A stretch of 64,000 nucleotides of DNA, taken from NCBI RefSeq assembly GCF_905171775.1, contig NC_053491.1:297134799-297198798 (forward strand), given 5' to 3'. Source of the DNA: Rana temporaria. Lineage: Eukaryota > Chordata > Amphibia > Anura > Ranidae. Both the position numbers and the translations under genes were made by a program. This document shows, in pieces, positions 40,992-49,299 of the stretch. Positions within the stretch are counted from its first letter, which is position 1. The number at the start of each line of letters is the position of its first letter. The notes below the pieces were generated by a model. It did not search any database, had not been told where the DNA came from, and was given only the letters and a program-made list of their open reading frames with translations.

Positions 40992-43844
40992 TCAAACTGC
41001 AGCCTGCAGCACTGCCTGCCCGAAGGCAGTATCAGTATTCCTTCTTACGTCCAACTTGTAGAATTTTGTAAACGTGTGGACAGAAGACCAGGTTGCCGCC
41101 TTGCAAACTTGAGCCATAGAGATCTGGTGGTGTGCTGCCCAGGAGGCGCCCATGGCTCTAGTAGAATGAGCCTTTAATGATACTGGAGGAGGCAACCCTT
41201 TCAAGCCGTAGGCCTGAGTGATTAATTGCTTAATCCACCTAGAAATGGTGGACTTTGCAGCTGCCTGCCCCTTCTTGGGCCCATCCGGTAGAATGAACAG
41301 CACATCTGTCTTCCGGATCTTCTTTGTAGCTTTAAGATAGGCCTTCATGGCCCTGACAATATCCAAGGTATGCAGCAACCCTTCCTTTCTGGAAGTAGGT
41401 TTAGGGAAGAAGGATGGTAATACCAAATCCTGGTTCAAATGAAAACTGGATATGACCTTCGGAAGGAAGGAAGGATGAGGGCGGAGAACGACCCTGTCCT
41501 TATGAAAAACAAGATATGGTTCCTTACAGGATAAGGCTGCCAGCTCCGAAACTCTTCTTGCGGAAACTATGGCAACCAAAAATACTAACTTCCTTGTCAG
41601 TAGAACCAAAGGAATATCAGCCAACGGCTCAAACGGTTGTTTCTGTAAACTTGACAGAACAAGATTTAAATCCCACGGACAAAGCGGGGATTTAACTGGA
41701 GGTCTAATACGTAAGACCCCTTGAAGGAAGGTCTTAACCAGCGAGTGGGTGGCCAGCGGCCGCTGAAACCACACTGACAGAGCAGAAATCTGTCCTTTGA
41801 TTGTGCTTAATGCCAATCCTTTATCCACTCCTAGCTGGAGAAAACTTAATACTCTATCGATGGTAAATTTGCGAGAAAGCCATCGCTTGGACTCACACCA
41901 GCCTACATAGGCCTTCCAGACCCTGTAATAAATCACCCTAGAGACCGGTTTCCTGGCTCTGATTAGGGTAGAGATTACTTTCTGAGACAGACCTCTACCC
42001 CTGAGAATCAGGGATTCAGCTTCCAGGCCGTCAAATTTAGATGCCGTAAGGCAGGGTGGAGGATCGGACCTTGCGATAGCAGGTCTGGCCGTAGAGGAAG
42101 AGTCCAAGGGTCTCCCACTACCATCCTTAAGATTAGTGAGTACCATGCCCTTCTGGGCCATGCTGGAGCTACCAGGATGACTGGTATGTGCTCCACCCGG
42201 ATCCTGCGCAGCAGGCGGGGTAGTAACTGGAGCGGGGGAAACGCATAAAGAAGTTTGAACTGATGCCAAGGGCAAACCAACGCATCGGTTCCGCAGGCCA
42301 TCGGATCCCTTGAGCGGGACATGAACCTGTCTAGTTTCTTGTTGAGTCTCGATGCCATGATATCCAAGTCCGGCACTCCCCATCTTTGGCAGAGTGCTTG
42401 AAAGACTAGTGGATGCAGAGACCATTCCCCCGGCCATAGAGTCTGGCGGCTTAAGAAGTCCGCCTGAAAGTTGTCCACTCCTGGAATGAATATTGCCGAT
42501 ATGCAGGGCACATGAGCCTCTGCCCATAGAAGAATCAAGCTCACCTCTCTCTGAGCGGCTTGACTCCTGGTTCCCCCTTGGTGATTTATGTGTGCCACGG
42601 CCGTGGCATTGTCTGATTGAATTCTCACCGGGAACCCCTGCAATTTTGACGTCCAAGCCCTGAGGGCTAGTCGAGCAGCTCTGAGCTCCAAGATGTTGAT
42701 GGGCAACTGCTTCTCTGGCTTTGCCCAAGTACCTTGGCGAGTGCAACCATCCAAAATTGCTCCCCAGCCCGTCAGGCTGGCGTCTGTGGTCACTATCTTC
42801 CAAGCCACTGGGCTGAAAGACCTCCCCTTCAGTAGATTCTGAGGGTCTAACCACCAACACAGACTTTGTCGGACTCTTGATGAGAGCGGCAACGGGATAT
42901 CCAAGGCCTGTGGCCTTCTGCTCCATGCTGACAGGATGGCTGCCTGTAGGATGCGAGTGTGGCTCTGGGCGTATGGTACCGCCTCGAATGTGGCCACCAT
43001 CTTGCCTAGTAACCTCATACATAGGCGAATAGTCGGTTCTTTCTTGCTTAGAACCAGTAGGATTAATTCCTTGATGGCTTTTACCTTCCTCAGAGGTAGG
43101 AACACTCCTTGTTGTTCTGTGTCTAATCTCATGCCGAGATATTCCAACTGCTTTGTGGGCTGGAAAGCTGACTTTTCTCGATTTAGGACCCAGCCGAACC
43201 TCTCGAGGTATTGGACCGTGAGGGCCACTGCTCGCTCCAAGCCGGGAGACGAGTGATCTATGACTAGGAGGTCGTCCAGGTATGCTAGGATCGTGACCCC
43301 TTGGATCCTTAGTTTGGCTAGGATTGGAGCTAGGACCTTCGTGAACACCCGGGGGGCCGTAGCCAACCCGAAGGGAAGCGCCACGAATTGGAAGTGACGC
43401 GAAGCCACCATGAAGCGTAGATATCTTTGATGTGGCTGATAAATTGGAACATGAAGGTAGGCATCCTTTATGTCTATGGACGCCATGAAGTCGTCCTTCT
43501 GGAGTGTGGCAGCTGCTGACCGCACGGATTCCATCCGAAATGAGCGGATCTTTAGATATGCATTTACCATCTTTAGGTCCAAAATTGGCCTGACATCTCC
43601 ATTGGATTTTGGGATGATGAATAGGTTGGAGTAGAAACCCAGCCCCTGTTCCAGGACTGGTACCTCTACTATTACTTCCTGGGAAAGTAGATGATCTAAT
43701 GCCGATCTTAATGCGGCTCCCTTTTCCGGATCGTTTGGAATCCTCGACTTCTGGAAATGAGGAGGAGGAAACCTTAGGAAATCTAATTTGTAGCCTGTGG
43801 CCACGGAAGACCGTACCCACTCGTCGGGAATGCTGGCTTCCCAA
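40992..43844 (-). CDS. DIRS B tyrosine recombinase, with a long overlap
   Basis: The frame is 950 codons; only the last roughly 360 residues look like a tyrosine recombinase. N-terminal core-binding segment: YRVWKAYVGWCESKRWLSRK and LQLGVDKGLALSTIKGQISA. Catalytic part: SARRVSELAAL (Arg I), KAHSTRAMGASWA (His-x-x-Arg II), and FTKFYKLDVRRN (nucleophilic Tyr), so R-H-R-Y is complete. The first 590 codons run in another frame across the RT/RNase H gene and show no domain. Where translation starts is unknown; in DIRS the recombinase frame overlaps RT. Roles: integration of circular cDNA into target DNA. Confidence 0.9.
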   Translation of the reverse strand: MGSQHSRRVGTVFRGHRLQIRFPKVSSSSFPEVEDSKRSGKGSRIKIGIRSSTFPGSNSRGTSPGTGAGFLLQPIHHPKIQWRCQANFGPKDGKCISKDPLISDGIRAVSSCHTPEGRLHGVHRHKGCLPSCSNLSATSKISTLHGGFASLPIRGASLRVGYGPPGVHEGPSSNPSQTKDPRGHDPSIPGRPPSHRSLVSRLGASSGPHGPIPREVRLGPKSRKVSFPAHKAVGISRHEIRHRTTRSVPTSEEGKSHQGINPTGSKQERTDYSPMYEVTRQDGGHIRGGTIRPEPHSHPTGSHPVSMEQKATGLGYPVAALIKSPTKSVLVVRPSESTEGEVFQPSGLEDSDHRRQPDGLGSNFGWLHSPRYLGKAREAVAHQHLGAQSCSTSPQGLDVKIAGVPGENSIRQCHGRGTHKSPRGNQESSRSERGELDSSMGRGSCALHIGNIHSRSGQLSGGLLKPPDSMAGGMVSASTSLSSTLPKMGSAGLGYHGIETQQETRQVHVPLKGSDGLRNRCVGLPLASVQTSLCVSPAPVTTPPAAQDPGGAHTSHPGSSSMAQKGMVLTNLKDGSGRPLDSSSTARPAIARSDPPPCLTASKFDGLEAESLILRGRGLSQKVISTLIRARKPVSRVIYYRVWKAYVGWCESKRWLSRKFTIDRVLSFLQLGVDKGLALSTIKGQISALSVWFQRPLATHSLVKTFLQGVLRIRPPVKSPLCPWDLNLVLSSLQKQPFEPLADIPLVLLTRKLVFLVAIVSARRVSELAALSCKEPYLVFHKDRVVLRPHPSFLPKVISSFHLNQDLVLPSFFPKPTSRKEGLLHTLDIVRAMKAYLKATKKIRKTDVLFILPDGPKKGQAAAKSTISRWIKQLITQAYGLKGLPPPVSLKAHSTRAMGASWAAHHQISMAQVCKAATWSSVHTFTKFYKLDVRRNTDTAFGQAVLQAAV

Positions 43845-44032
43845 ATCTCTGAAAAGAGTCGCAGCCTTCCCCCCACCTTCGTGGGTGGGGGCGCCCCTTC
43901 ATAAGGTTGGCTTGGGGGCTGGTTTTGCTGGTTTGCGAAACCACTGCCTTTTGCCTCTAACAGCCTGTCCTTGTGATCTGCTGTTGAAGCCGAAGTTTGC
44001 TTTTGCAGGAGGCCGTCGATACTGCTTGGCAT
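42008..44032 (-). CDS. DIRS B reverse transcriptase / RNase H / methyltransferase-like
   Basis: 674 codons. RT: QGLGFYSNLFIIPKSNGDVR (about 129-148), MASIDIKDAYLHVP (motif A, about 185-198), FVALPFGLATAPRVFTKVL, and LAYLDDLLVI (active site, about 251). RNase H: IVTTDASLTGWGA (about 417), LELRAARLAL, IQSDNATAVAHINHQGG and NFQADFLSR. The last 130 residues (DLDIMASRLNKKLDRF, YAFPPLQLLPRLL, ILVAPAWPRRAWY) resemble the Dam/N6-adenine methyltransferase-like domain described in DIRS; the usual NPPY motif reads AFPPL, so activity is doubtful. The frame overlaps the gag end by 134 bases and the recombinase frame by 1.8 kb. Confidence 0.93.
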   Translation of the reverse strand: MPSSIDGLLQKQTSASTADHKDRLLEAKGSGFANQQNQPPSQPYEGAPPPTKVGGRLRLFSEIWEASIPDEWVRSSVATGYKLDFLRFPPPHFQKSRIPNDPEKGAALRSALDHLLSQEVIVEVPVLEQGLGFYSNLFIIPKSNGDVRPILDLKMVNAYLKIRSFRMESVRSAAATLQKDDFMASIDIKDAYLHVPIYQPHQRYLRFMVASRHFQFVALPFGLATAPRVFTKVLAPILAKLRIQGVTILAYLDDLLVIDHSSPGLERAVALTVQYLERFGWVLNREKSAFQPTKQLEYLGMRLDTEQQGVFLPLRKVKAIKELILLVLSKKEPTIRLCMRLLGKMVATFEAVPYAQSHTRILQAAILSAWSRRPQALDIPLPLSSRVRQSLCWWLDPQNLLKGRSFSPVAWKIVTTDASLTGWGAILDGCTRQGTWAKPEKQLPINILELRAARLALRAWTSKLQGFPVRIQSDNATAVAHINHQGGTRSQAAQREVSLILLWAEAHVPCISAIFIPGVDNFQADFLSRQTLWPGEWSLHPLVFQALCQRWGVPDLDIMASRLNKKLDRFMSRSRDPMACGTDALVCPWHQFKLLYAFPPLQLLPRLLRRIRVEHIPVILVAPAWPRRAWYSLILRMVVGDPWTLPLRPDLLSQGPILHPALRHLNLTAWKLNP

Positions 44033-45164
44033 TAGAGGGCCCCTGCCCAGGGGAATACTGTCGTTTAAACGCAGGTCCCTGAACCTTCTTCTTAGTTGGC
44101 AAGAGAGTACTCTTGCCGTTTGAAATGGTCTGAATGTATTTATCTAGGTCTTCTCCGAAGAGTCGTCCTCCATGGAAGGGGAACCCTACCAGGAGCTTCT
44201 TGCATGGGGGCTCAGCCTCCCAGCTTTTTAACCATAAGAGTCTTCTCATATGGATAAGGGATAACGATAAACGTGACGCTTGCTGGATAGAATCCTTGAT
44301 TGCGTCTACCGTAAAACATATGGCCTTAGGGACATCCGAAAATTTTTCTGCCTGCTGGGCCGGAATAAGTTTAAGCATCTGCTTAAATTGATCCGATAAT
44401 GCTTGAGCGACCCCAATCGCAGCCACAGCTGGCTGTACTACTGCCCCTGCAGTAGTGAAGGAGTTCTTAAGTAGTGCTTCCAAGCGCTTATCAACTGGAT
44501 CCTTGAACACCTGTATGTTTTCTACAGGGCATGTTAACGATCTGTTAACACATGAGATGGCTGCGTCCACTGCAGGAGTAGCCCATCTTTTGGAAAAATT
44601 TTCTTCCATAGGATATAGGACAGAGAACCTTTTAGGTGGTAAGAAGATCTTATCTGGCTTGTTCCAATCTTGGAACAAAATTCCCTCTAATAGAGGATGG
44701 ATCGGAAACACAGCATTGCTTTGAGGCGCCCTCAGTGAGCCCAAAGCTGAAACCGTCGATACCTGGAGATCTGGTACTGGCAAGTTGAATGTCCTATGGA
44801 CCAAGTCCGACAATCCTTGAATCCACCAGCTCTCCCTCAGGGAGACTGCCCCAGACTCCTCTGTATCCGGGTCTTCGATCCCTGAACCTACTTGGTCCGT
44901 GTCCAAGAGGTCGTCCAATTCCCCTGAGGAAAGGACCTCCTCTTCTGAGGGTCCGCGCTCGGGCGACGGAGATCTATTCCGCTTACTGCCCCGCATAGCT
45001 GCGGATATCATTTTTCCCATGCTTTTCTGCATCTCTTTTAAAGAGGTGAGTAATACCTCCTCCGTGACCATCTTAGGGTTGGACTGACCCGCGTCAGCTC
45101 CAGCCCCAGATCCCGATGGCCCCAAGGCTCCCTGTAGGGAAAACAGCGGCATACCATGGTACAA
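43899..45164 (-). CDS. DIRS B gag-like protein
   Basis: 421 codons, structural protein inferred from position as first gene. N-terminal Ser/Gly and acidic segments (SPSPERGPSEEEVLSSGELD near 70-90), central helical blocks (ILFQDWNKPDKIFLPPKRFS, ESFTTAG-like LLKNSFTTAGAVVQPAVAA), and a basic C-terminal tail (KRQYSPGQGPSNAKQYRRPP). The blocks WNKVPKLD and LWLKTWPGD in DIRS A gag correspond to those here. The first 11 codons lie before a likely splice acceptor at 45131/45132, so the start at 45164 may not be used (see the exon feature). Confidence 0.8.
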   Translation of the reverse strand: MYHGMPLFSLQGALGPSGSGAGADAGQSNPKMVTEEVLLTSLKEMQKSMGKMISAAMRGSKRNRSPSPERGPSEEEVLSSGELDDLLDTDQVGSGIEDPDTEESGAVSLRESWWIQGLSDLVHRTFNLPVPDLQVSTVSALGSLRAPQSNAVFPIHPLLEGILFQDWNKPDKIFLPPKRFSVLYPMEENFSKRWATPAVDAAISCVNRSLTCPVENIQVFKDPVDKRLEALLKNSFTTAGAVVQPAVAAIGVAQALSDQFKQMLKLIPAQQAEKFSDVPKAICFTVDAIKDSIQQASRLSLSLIHMRRLLWLKSWEAEPPCKKLLVGFPFHGGRLFGEDLDKYIQTISNGKSTLLPTKKKVQGPAFKRQYSPGQGPSNAKQYRRPPAKANFGFNSRSQGQAVRGKRQWFRKPAKPAPKPTL

Positions 45165-45973
45165 TACCGAGGTACACCTGCTACCTATTGGTATTTGGAA
45201 CTATAAAAGTTAATTGTCCAAACACCTGTTTGGGGGATAAAAAAAATGCTTCCTCTCCCCTAGATGACTTTTTTTTTTTTTTTTTTTTTTTTCGTTTTTG
45301 TTTCAAATCCAGGAAAGAAAAAACATTCTGTCCCCCTGAGTAGTATTGCAAAGAAAAACTATGAGATGGAAAAGAAACAGCCTATTTCTAGGCTTGACAA
45401 AACAGTCCTCTGAAGACTGCAATATCCTTTCTGGCCACTGTGTGTCCTCGGCGCCCCGTGCTGCCGCTCTGGTCTTTCTCCTCAGTTCCAAAGTATTGAT
45501 GGAACAAACAAGGAAGGGCCGCCCCTTCCTTTAAGCCACTGACCCGCCCTTCCCCCCCAGCAACCTCAAACAGGAAATGCCCCTCCCGACAGGGGGAGGG
45601 GGGGGGGATTTTGGGAGGAAGGGACCTCTCTGTTCCAGCAAACTGCAGCCTGGAACCATGAGGAGGTCAGCGTTTTGCCTGCTTGCAGGCTCTGAGGAGG
45701 AAGACTGAATGGAGCATCGCCTGGAGGCCTGCAGGTAAGCAAAGCTCTCTGACACACACATATATTTTTATATAACACAGGCCCCACTCAATGCTTTTCC
45801 AACACTACAAGGGAGGTCACATCTTATGGGGAATAATACATAGAGAGCCATCCTATCTTTATGATATGTGACTAGTTTGCCAGATGCAGTGCATAACTTT
45901 AGGCATGTCCCCTGTGACCCCCCAGAAAAAAACCTGCTAAGAACCAAGTTCCGCAAGTTTTCCCCTCACTTAC
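45132..45973 (-). other. Putative intron in DIRS B gag
   Basis: On the minus strand a donor, GAGCAG then GTAAGTGAGG, places the first intron base at 45973. An acceptor, TTTTCCCTACAG then GGAGCC, ends the intron at 45132. Upstream a small frame (46105 down to 45974) ends with CAG at the donor, and the gag frame goes on at 45131. Both cuts are phase 0, so splicing would keep frame. Length 842. Not demonstrated by RNA. Confidence 0.6.
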
Positions 45974-46105
45974 CTGCTCCATGCCGCAGGACTTTGCCAA
46001 GCAAGAGGCCCAATCTTCCCCCATCTCCGTGGGGATGTCTAGACCTTCAGGCCCTGGGTTCCTATGAAGGATCCACTGTCCTGGGCCCATATAGCACCCT
46101 GGCAA
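45974..46105 (-). CDS. Putative first exon of DIRS B gag
   Basis: A frame of 44 codons, with candidate starts at 46105, 46090 or 46024 (MGEDWASCLAKSCGMEQ is the end). It joins in frame to the gag frame at 45131 if the predicted intron is removed. It is located just downstream of the right terminal repeat, as expected for a leader exon. No domain can be named. The two Cys near the end may correspond to part of the Cys-rich segment in the gags of DIRS A and C. Confidence 0.45.
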
Positions 46106-46318
46106 CAGAAAACTTTAGGTACCCAAAGGTTTCTAAGTTCTGGGCCCAGGGTCCAGCTCTCTAAAAAGAAAAGCATTATGGGCTATACCCCAAGGGTTTG
46201 GGGTCCGGTTACTGACCACTTTAGCGCTGAGGCTTTTTTGGACAGAACCGGTAGCTCACCTAATCCCAAGGATGCGGAGGCAAGCTAAACCATGACTAAC
46301 ACCTAAGACACTGGCGTA

Positions 46319-46455
46319 AAAACTGAGGTACTCCTCCTATGGGAGGGGGTTATATAGGGAGGGGCATTTCCTGTTTGAGATTGCCAGTGTCTACACCTGA
46401 AGGTACTCCATATAACCCATATAGTAATGAATGCCGCTCTGTGTCCCGTGATGTA
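46319..46455. repeat. DIRS B inverted terminal repeat, right
   Basis: Exact reverse complement of 40527-40663. As the 5' side of the minus-strand genes it likely holds the promoter; GGGTTATATAGGG appears within it. Confidence 0.95.
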
Positions 46456-46469
46456 CGATAAAGAAAAGT

Positions 46470-47600
46470 ATTTTTCCCCTAAAGGATTTGCACAAAAAGT
46501 AGGTAGCACAATATCCTGAGAACGATTAACTACTGAAGCTACCTTTGGTAAGAACTTAGGATCTGTTCTAAGCACAACCCTATCTTCAAATAAAACTAAA
46601 TAAGGTTCCCTTATTGACAGGGCATGTAATTCGCTAATCCTGCGTGCTGAGGTTATAGCGACTAAGAATAACGTCTTAAAGGTAAGATCTCTGAGAGAGA
46701 TATCCTTTAAGGGTTCAAATGGCTTGCCGACCATGGATTTTAGCTCCACCGAGAGATTCCATTTCGGGAAACCCCTAACTTGGGTCGGTCTAGATCTTGT
46801 GAGAGCTCTGAAAAATCTGGCTACCAAAGGTTCTGAGGCTACCGGTCTTTCTAGGAACACTGCCAAAGCGGATACCTGAACCTTTATGCCGGGTACACAC
46901 GAGAGGATTTATCCGCGGAAACGGTCCTCCGGACCGTATCCGCGGATAAATCCTCTGGCGGATTTTGATCTTCTGGTTGTACTAACCAGGAGATCAAAAT
47001 CCCCGTGGAATTCCGTCCGCGGTGACGTGTCGCGCCGTCGCCGCGATGATGACGCGGCGACGTACGCGACACTGTCATATAAGGATATCCACGCATGCGT
47101 CGAATCATTACGACGCATGCGAGGGATGGTTTAGGACGGATCGATCCGGTGAGACTGTACAGACCACCGGATCGATCCGCTGGAGCCGATTCCAGCGGAT
47201 AGATTTCTTAGCATGCTAAGAAATTTTTATCCGCTGGGAATCGGTCGGCCCGAAATATATCCGCGGATAAATATCCGCTGGATCGTACACACCAGCGGAT
47301 CTATCCGCTGAAACCGATCCGCGGATCAATTTCAGCGGATCGATCCTCTCGTGAGTACGGGGCCTTAGGGTGTTGATTGCCAGTCCCTTATACGCCCCCT
47401 CCTGAAGAAATTCCAGAATGGATTTGAGGTCAGTAGGATCCTGATCCGACAAGGTACACCAGGTTGAAAAAACCTTCCACACCTTTGTGTAGATAGCCCT
47501 TGGTACTTTCTTCCTGCTGTTTAGCAGGGTAGAAACTAACTGATCCGAAAACCGTTTTTTCTTCAGAAGTTGCCTTTCAGAAACCATGCTGTAAGGGAGA
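46470..47600 (-). pseudogene. DIRS A tyrosine recombinase, N-terminal and first catalytic part
   Basis: Minus strand: VPRAIYTKVWKVFSTWC and YKGLAINTL (47510-47370), then the MITE, then KVQVSALAVFLERPVASEPL (46884-46820) and SARRISELHALSIREPYLVL with Arg I. The next part lies at 40472 after DIRS B. Removing the MITE and one TTA copy restores one reading frame across the join (INTL to KVQVSA). Confidence 0.85.
46887..47364. mobile_element. Harbinger-type MITE with TTA target duplication
   Basis: 478 bases. Left end TGCCGGGTACACACGAGAGG; the right end is the inverted form GGCCCCGTACTCACGAGAGG. TTA at 46884-46886 and 47365-47367. The 3-base TWA duplication fits PIF/Harbinger. The inside is rich in ATCCGCGGAT-like palindromes. 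It disrupts the DIRS A recombinase. Confidence 0.85.
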
Positions 47601-49290
47601 GACTGGCGACATTTGGATGAAACACAGGACCCTGCACTAACAGATCCTGCCTGAGGGGTAGATGCCAACACTGCCCGGTTGCCATACCTAGGACCGTTGA
47701 GAACCATGCTCTCTTGGGCCAGTATGGAGCGATCAGAATCACTGGTGCTTTTTCCCTCTGAATTTTTCTCAACACTAAGGGAATCAACTGGAACGGGGGG
47801 GGAAGCAAAGCACAGGCGAAATCCACAAGGATGTGCCAAAGCATCTATGCCTAGGGACCCGTCCAGTCTGCTTAGGGAAAAAAATTGAGGCACCTGGGAG
47901 TTCTCCCTCGAGGCAAAAGAGGTCTACCTCTGGGAGACCCCACCTGCTGCAGATTTCCCCAAGGACTTGCGGATTCAGAGACCACTCTGACTCCTGAACC
48001 TGATGTCTGCTTAGAAAATCTGCCATCCTGTTCAGAGACCCCTTTAGATGGAAAGCTGACAGGGACCGAAAATTATTTTCTGCCCACAGCAGAATGTCTG
48101 TAGCAAGAGCCTGCAGGGCCCTGCTCCTCGTGCCCCCTGCTTGTTCAGGTATGCTACTTCTGTAGCATTGTCTGTTATCACCTGGACATGGTGACCCTGG
48201 AGAACTGGTGAAAATTTTCTTAAGGCCAGAGCGATCGCCTTTAGCTCTCTCCAGTTTGAGGACTGTACTGACTCCTCTTTCCTCCAGGAACCCTGGATGA
48301 AGTCTCTCTCCAAGTGGGCTCCCCAACCCCAAGCACTGGCGTCCGTGGTCAGTCTTTTTTCCACTGGAAAAGACCACACTAAGCCCTTTGAAAGGACCTA
48401 CTGATCCTTCCACCAGTAGAGAGACCTCTTCACTCGAGCCGGGACCTTTATATGAGTGTCCAGGGAGTTGAGACTGTGATCCCAAGACCTCAGAAGAAAG
48501 GTCTGCAGGCACCTGAAGTGCAACCTTGCCCACTGAATAGCCGGCATGGTTGAGGTCAAAACCCCCAGTGCCGACATCACCTGCCTTATAGTTATAGGCT
48601 GGTTGGACTGCAGTTGTCTTACAATGTCCTGCACCCTGACCTTTTTCTCTAGGGGAAGAGAAATTTTTTGATTTAGCGAATCCACCTGGTAGCCCAAGAA
48701 ACAGACTTCTTGAGAAGGCACTAGGGACGACTTCTGAAGATTCAGGATCCAGCCTAGTGACTCCAGGTGACCTCGCGCCCTGGCTAGGTCCTCTAACAGT
48801 CTTTCCTTCAAGGGGTGAAGAACAAGAGGTCGTCCAGATAGGGTACGACTGCTACACCCTGTAGACGAAGGGGGGCTAATGCTTCCGCCATCACCTTGGT
48901 GAAAATTTGAGGTGAAGACGAAAGGCCGAATGGAAGGGCTCTGAATTGGAGGTGATGTACCACTCCCTCCATTCTTACTGCTAGTCTGAGGTATTTATGG
49001 GACTGCGGAGAGATCGGGAAATGGAGATACGCGTCCCTCAAATCTATTGATGCCATGTAACAACCTGGCGTCAACAGATTCCTGACTGAAAAAATAGAGT
49101 CCATCGTGAACTTCTTGTAACTGACAGACTTGTTCAGAGGCTTTAGATTCAGGATCATTCTGAATTTTTCTGTGGGCTTTTTTACCAGGAAGATGTGGGA
49201 ATAAAGTCCTAGCCCTTGCTCTGCTGGTGGAACCCGAATCACCACTCCCTGTTGCATGAGTTCTTTTAAGAAAGACCTCATGGCCAGGTA
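47560..49290 (-). pseudogene. DIRS A reverse transcriptase / RNase H / methyltransferase-like
   Basis: Minus strand. RT: AEQGLGLYSHIFLVKKPTEK, MASIDLRDAYLHFPI (motif A) and VPYLDDLLFF (active site), then a frame change. HLESLGWILNLQKSSLVPSQ and KVRVQDIV follow. RNase H: RLTTDASAWGWGAHLERDF, WRELKAIALALRKF, ITDNATEVAYLNKQG, LNRMADFLSRHQ. The C-terminal block ILIAPYWPKRAWFSTVL matches the methyltransferase-like domain of DIRS B. At least three frame changes and a stop are seen. Confidence 0.9.
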
Positions 49291-49299
49291 TTTTTCTGG

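Larger units (their letters stand above)
40479..46463 (-). mobile_element. DIRS retrotransposon B, young and nearly complete
   Basis: Inserted in the recombinase gene of DIRS A. Inverted terminal repeats 40527-40663 and 46319-46455 (137 bases) are identical by eye. The left end carries an extra terminal stretch (40479-40546) whose exact 68-base complement is in the internal complementary region at 40714-40781; the right half of that region (40782-40829) is the complement of the right end. Open frames for gag, RT/RNase H and recombinase overlap as in DIRS. Sequences outside resume the DIRS A gene, with no target duplication, as expected for recombinase-mediated insertion. Confidence 0.95.
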
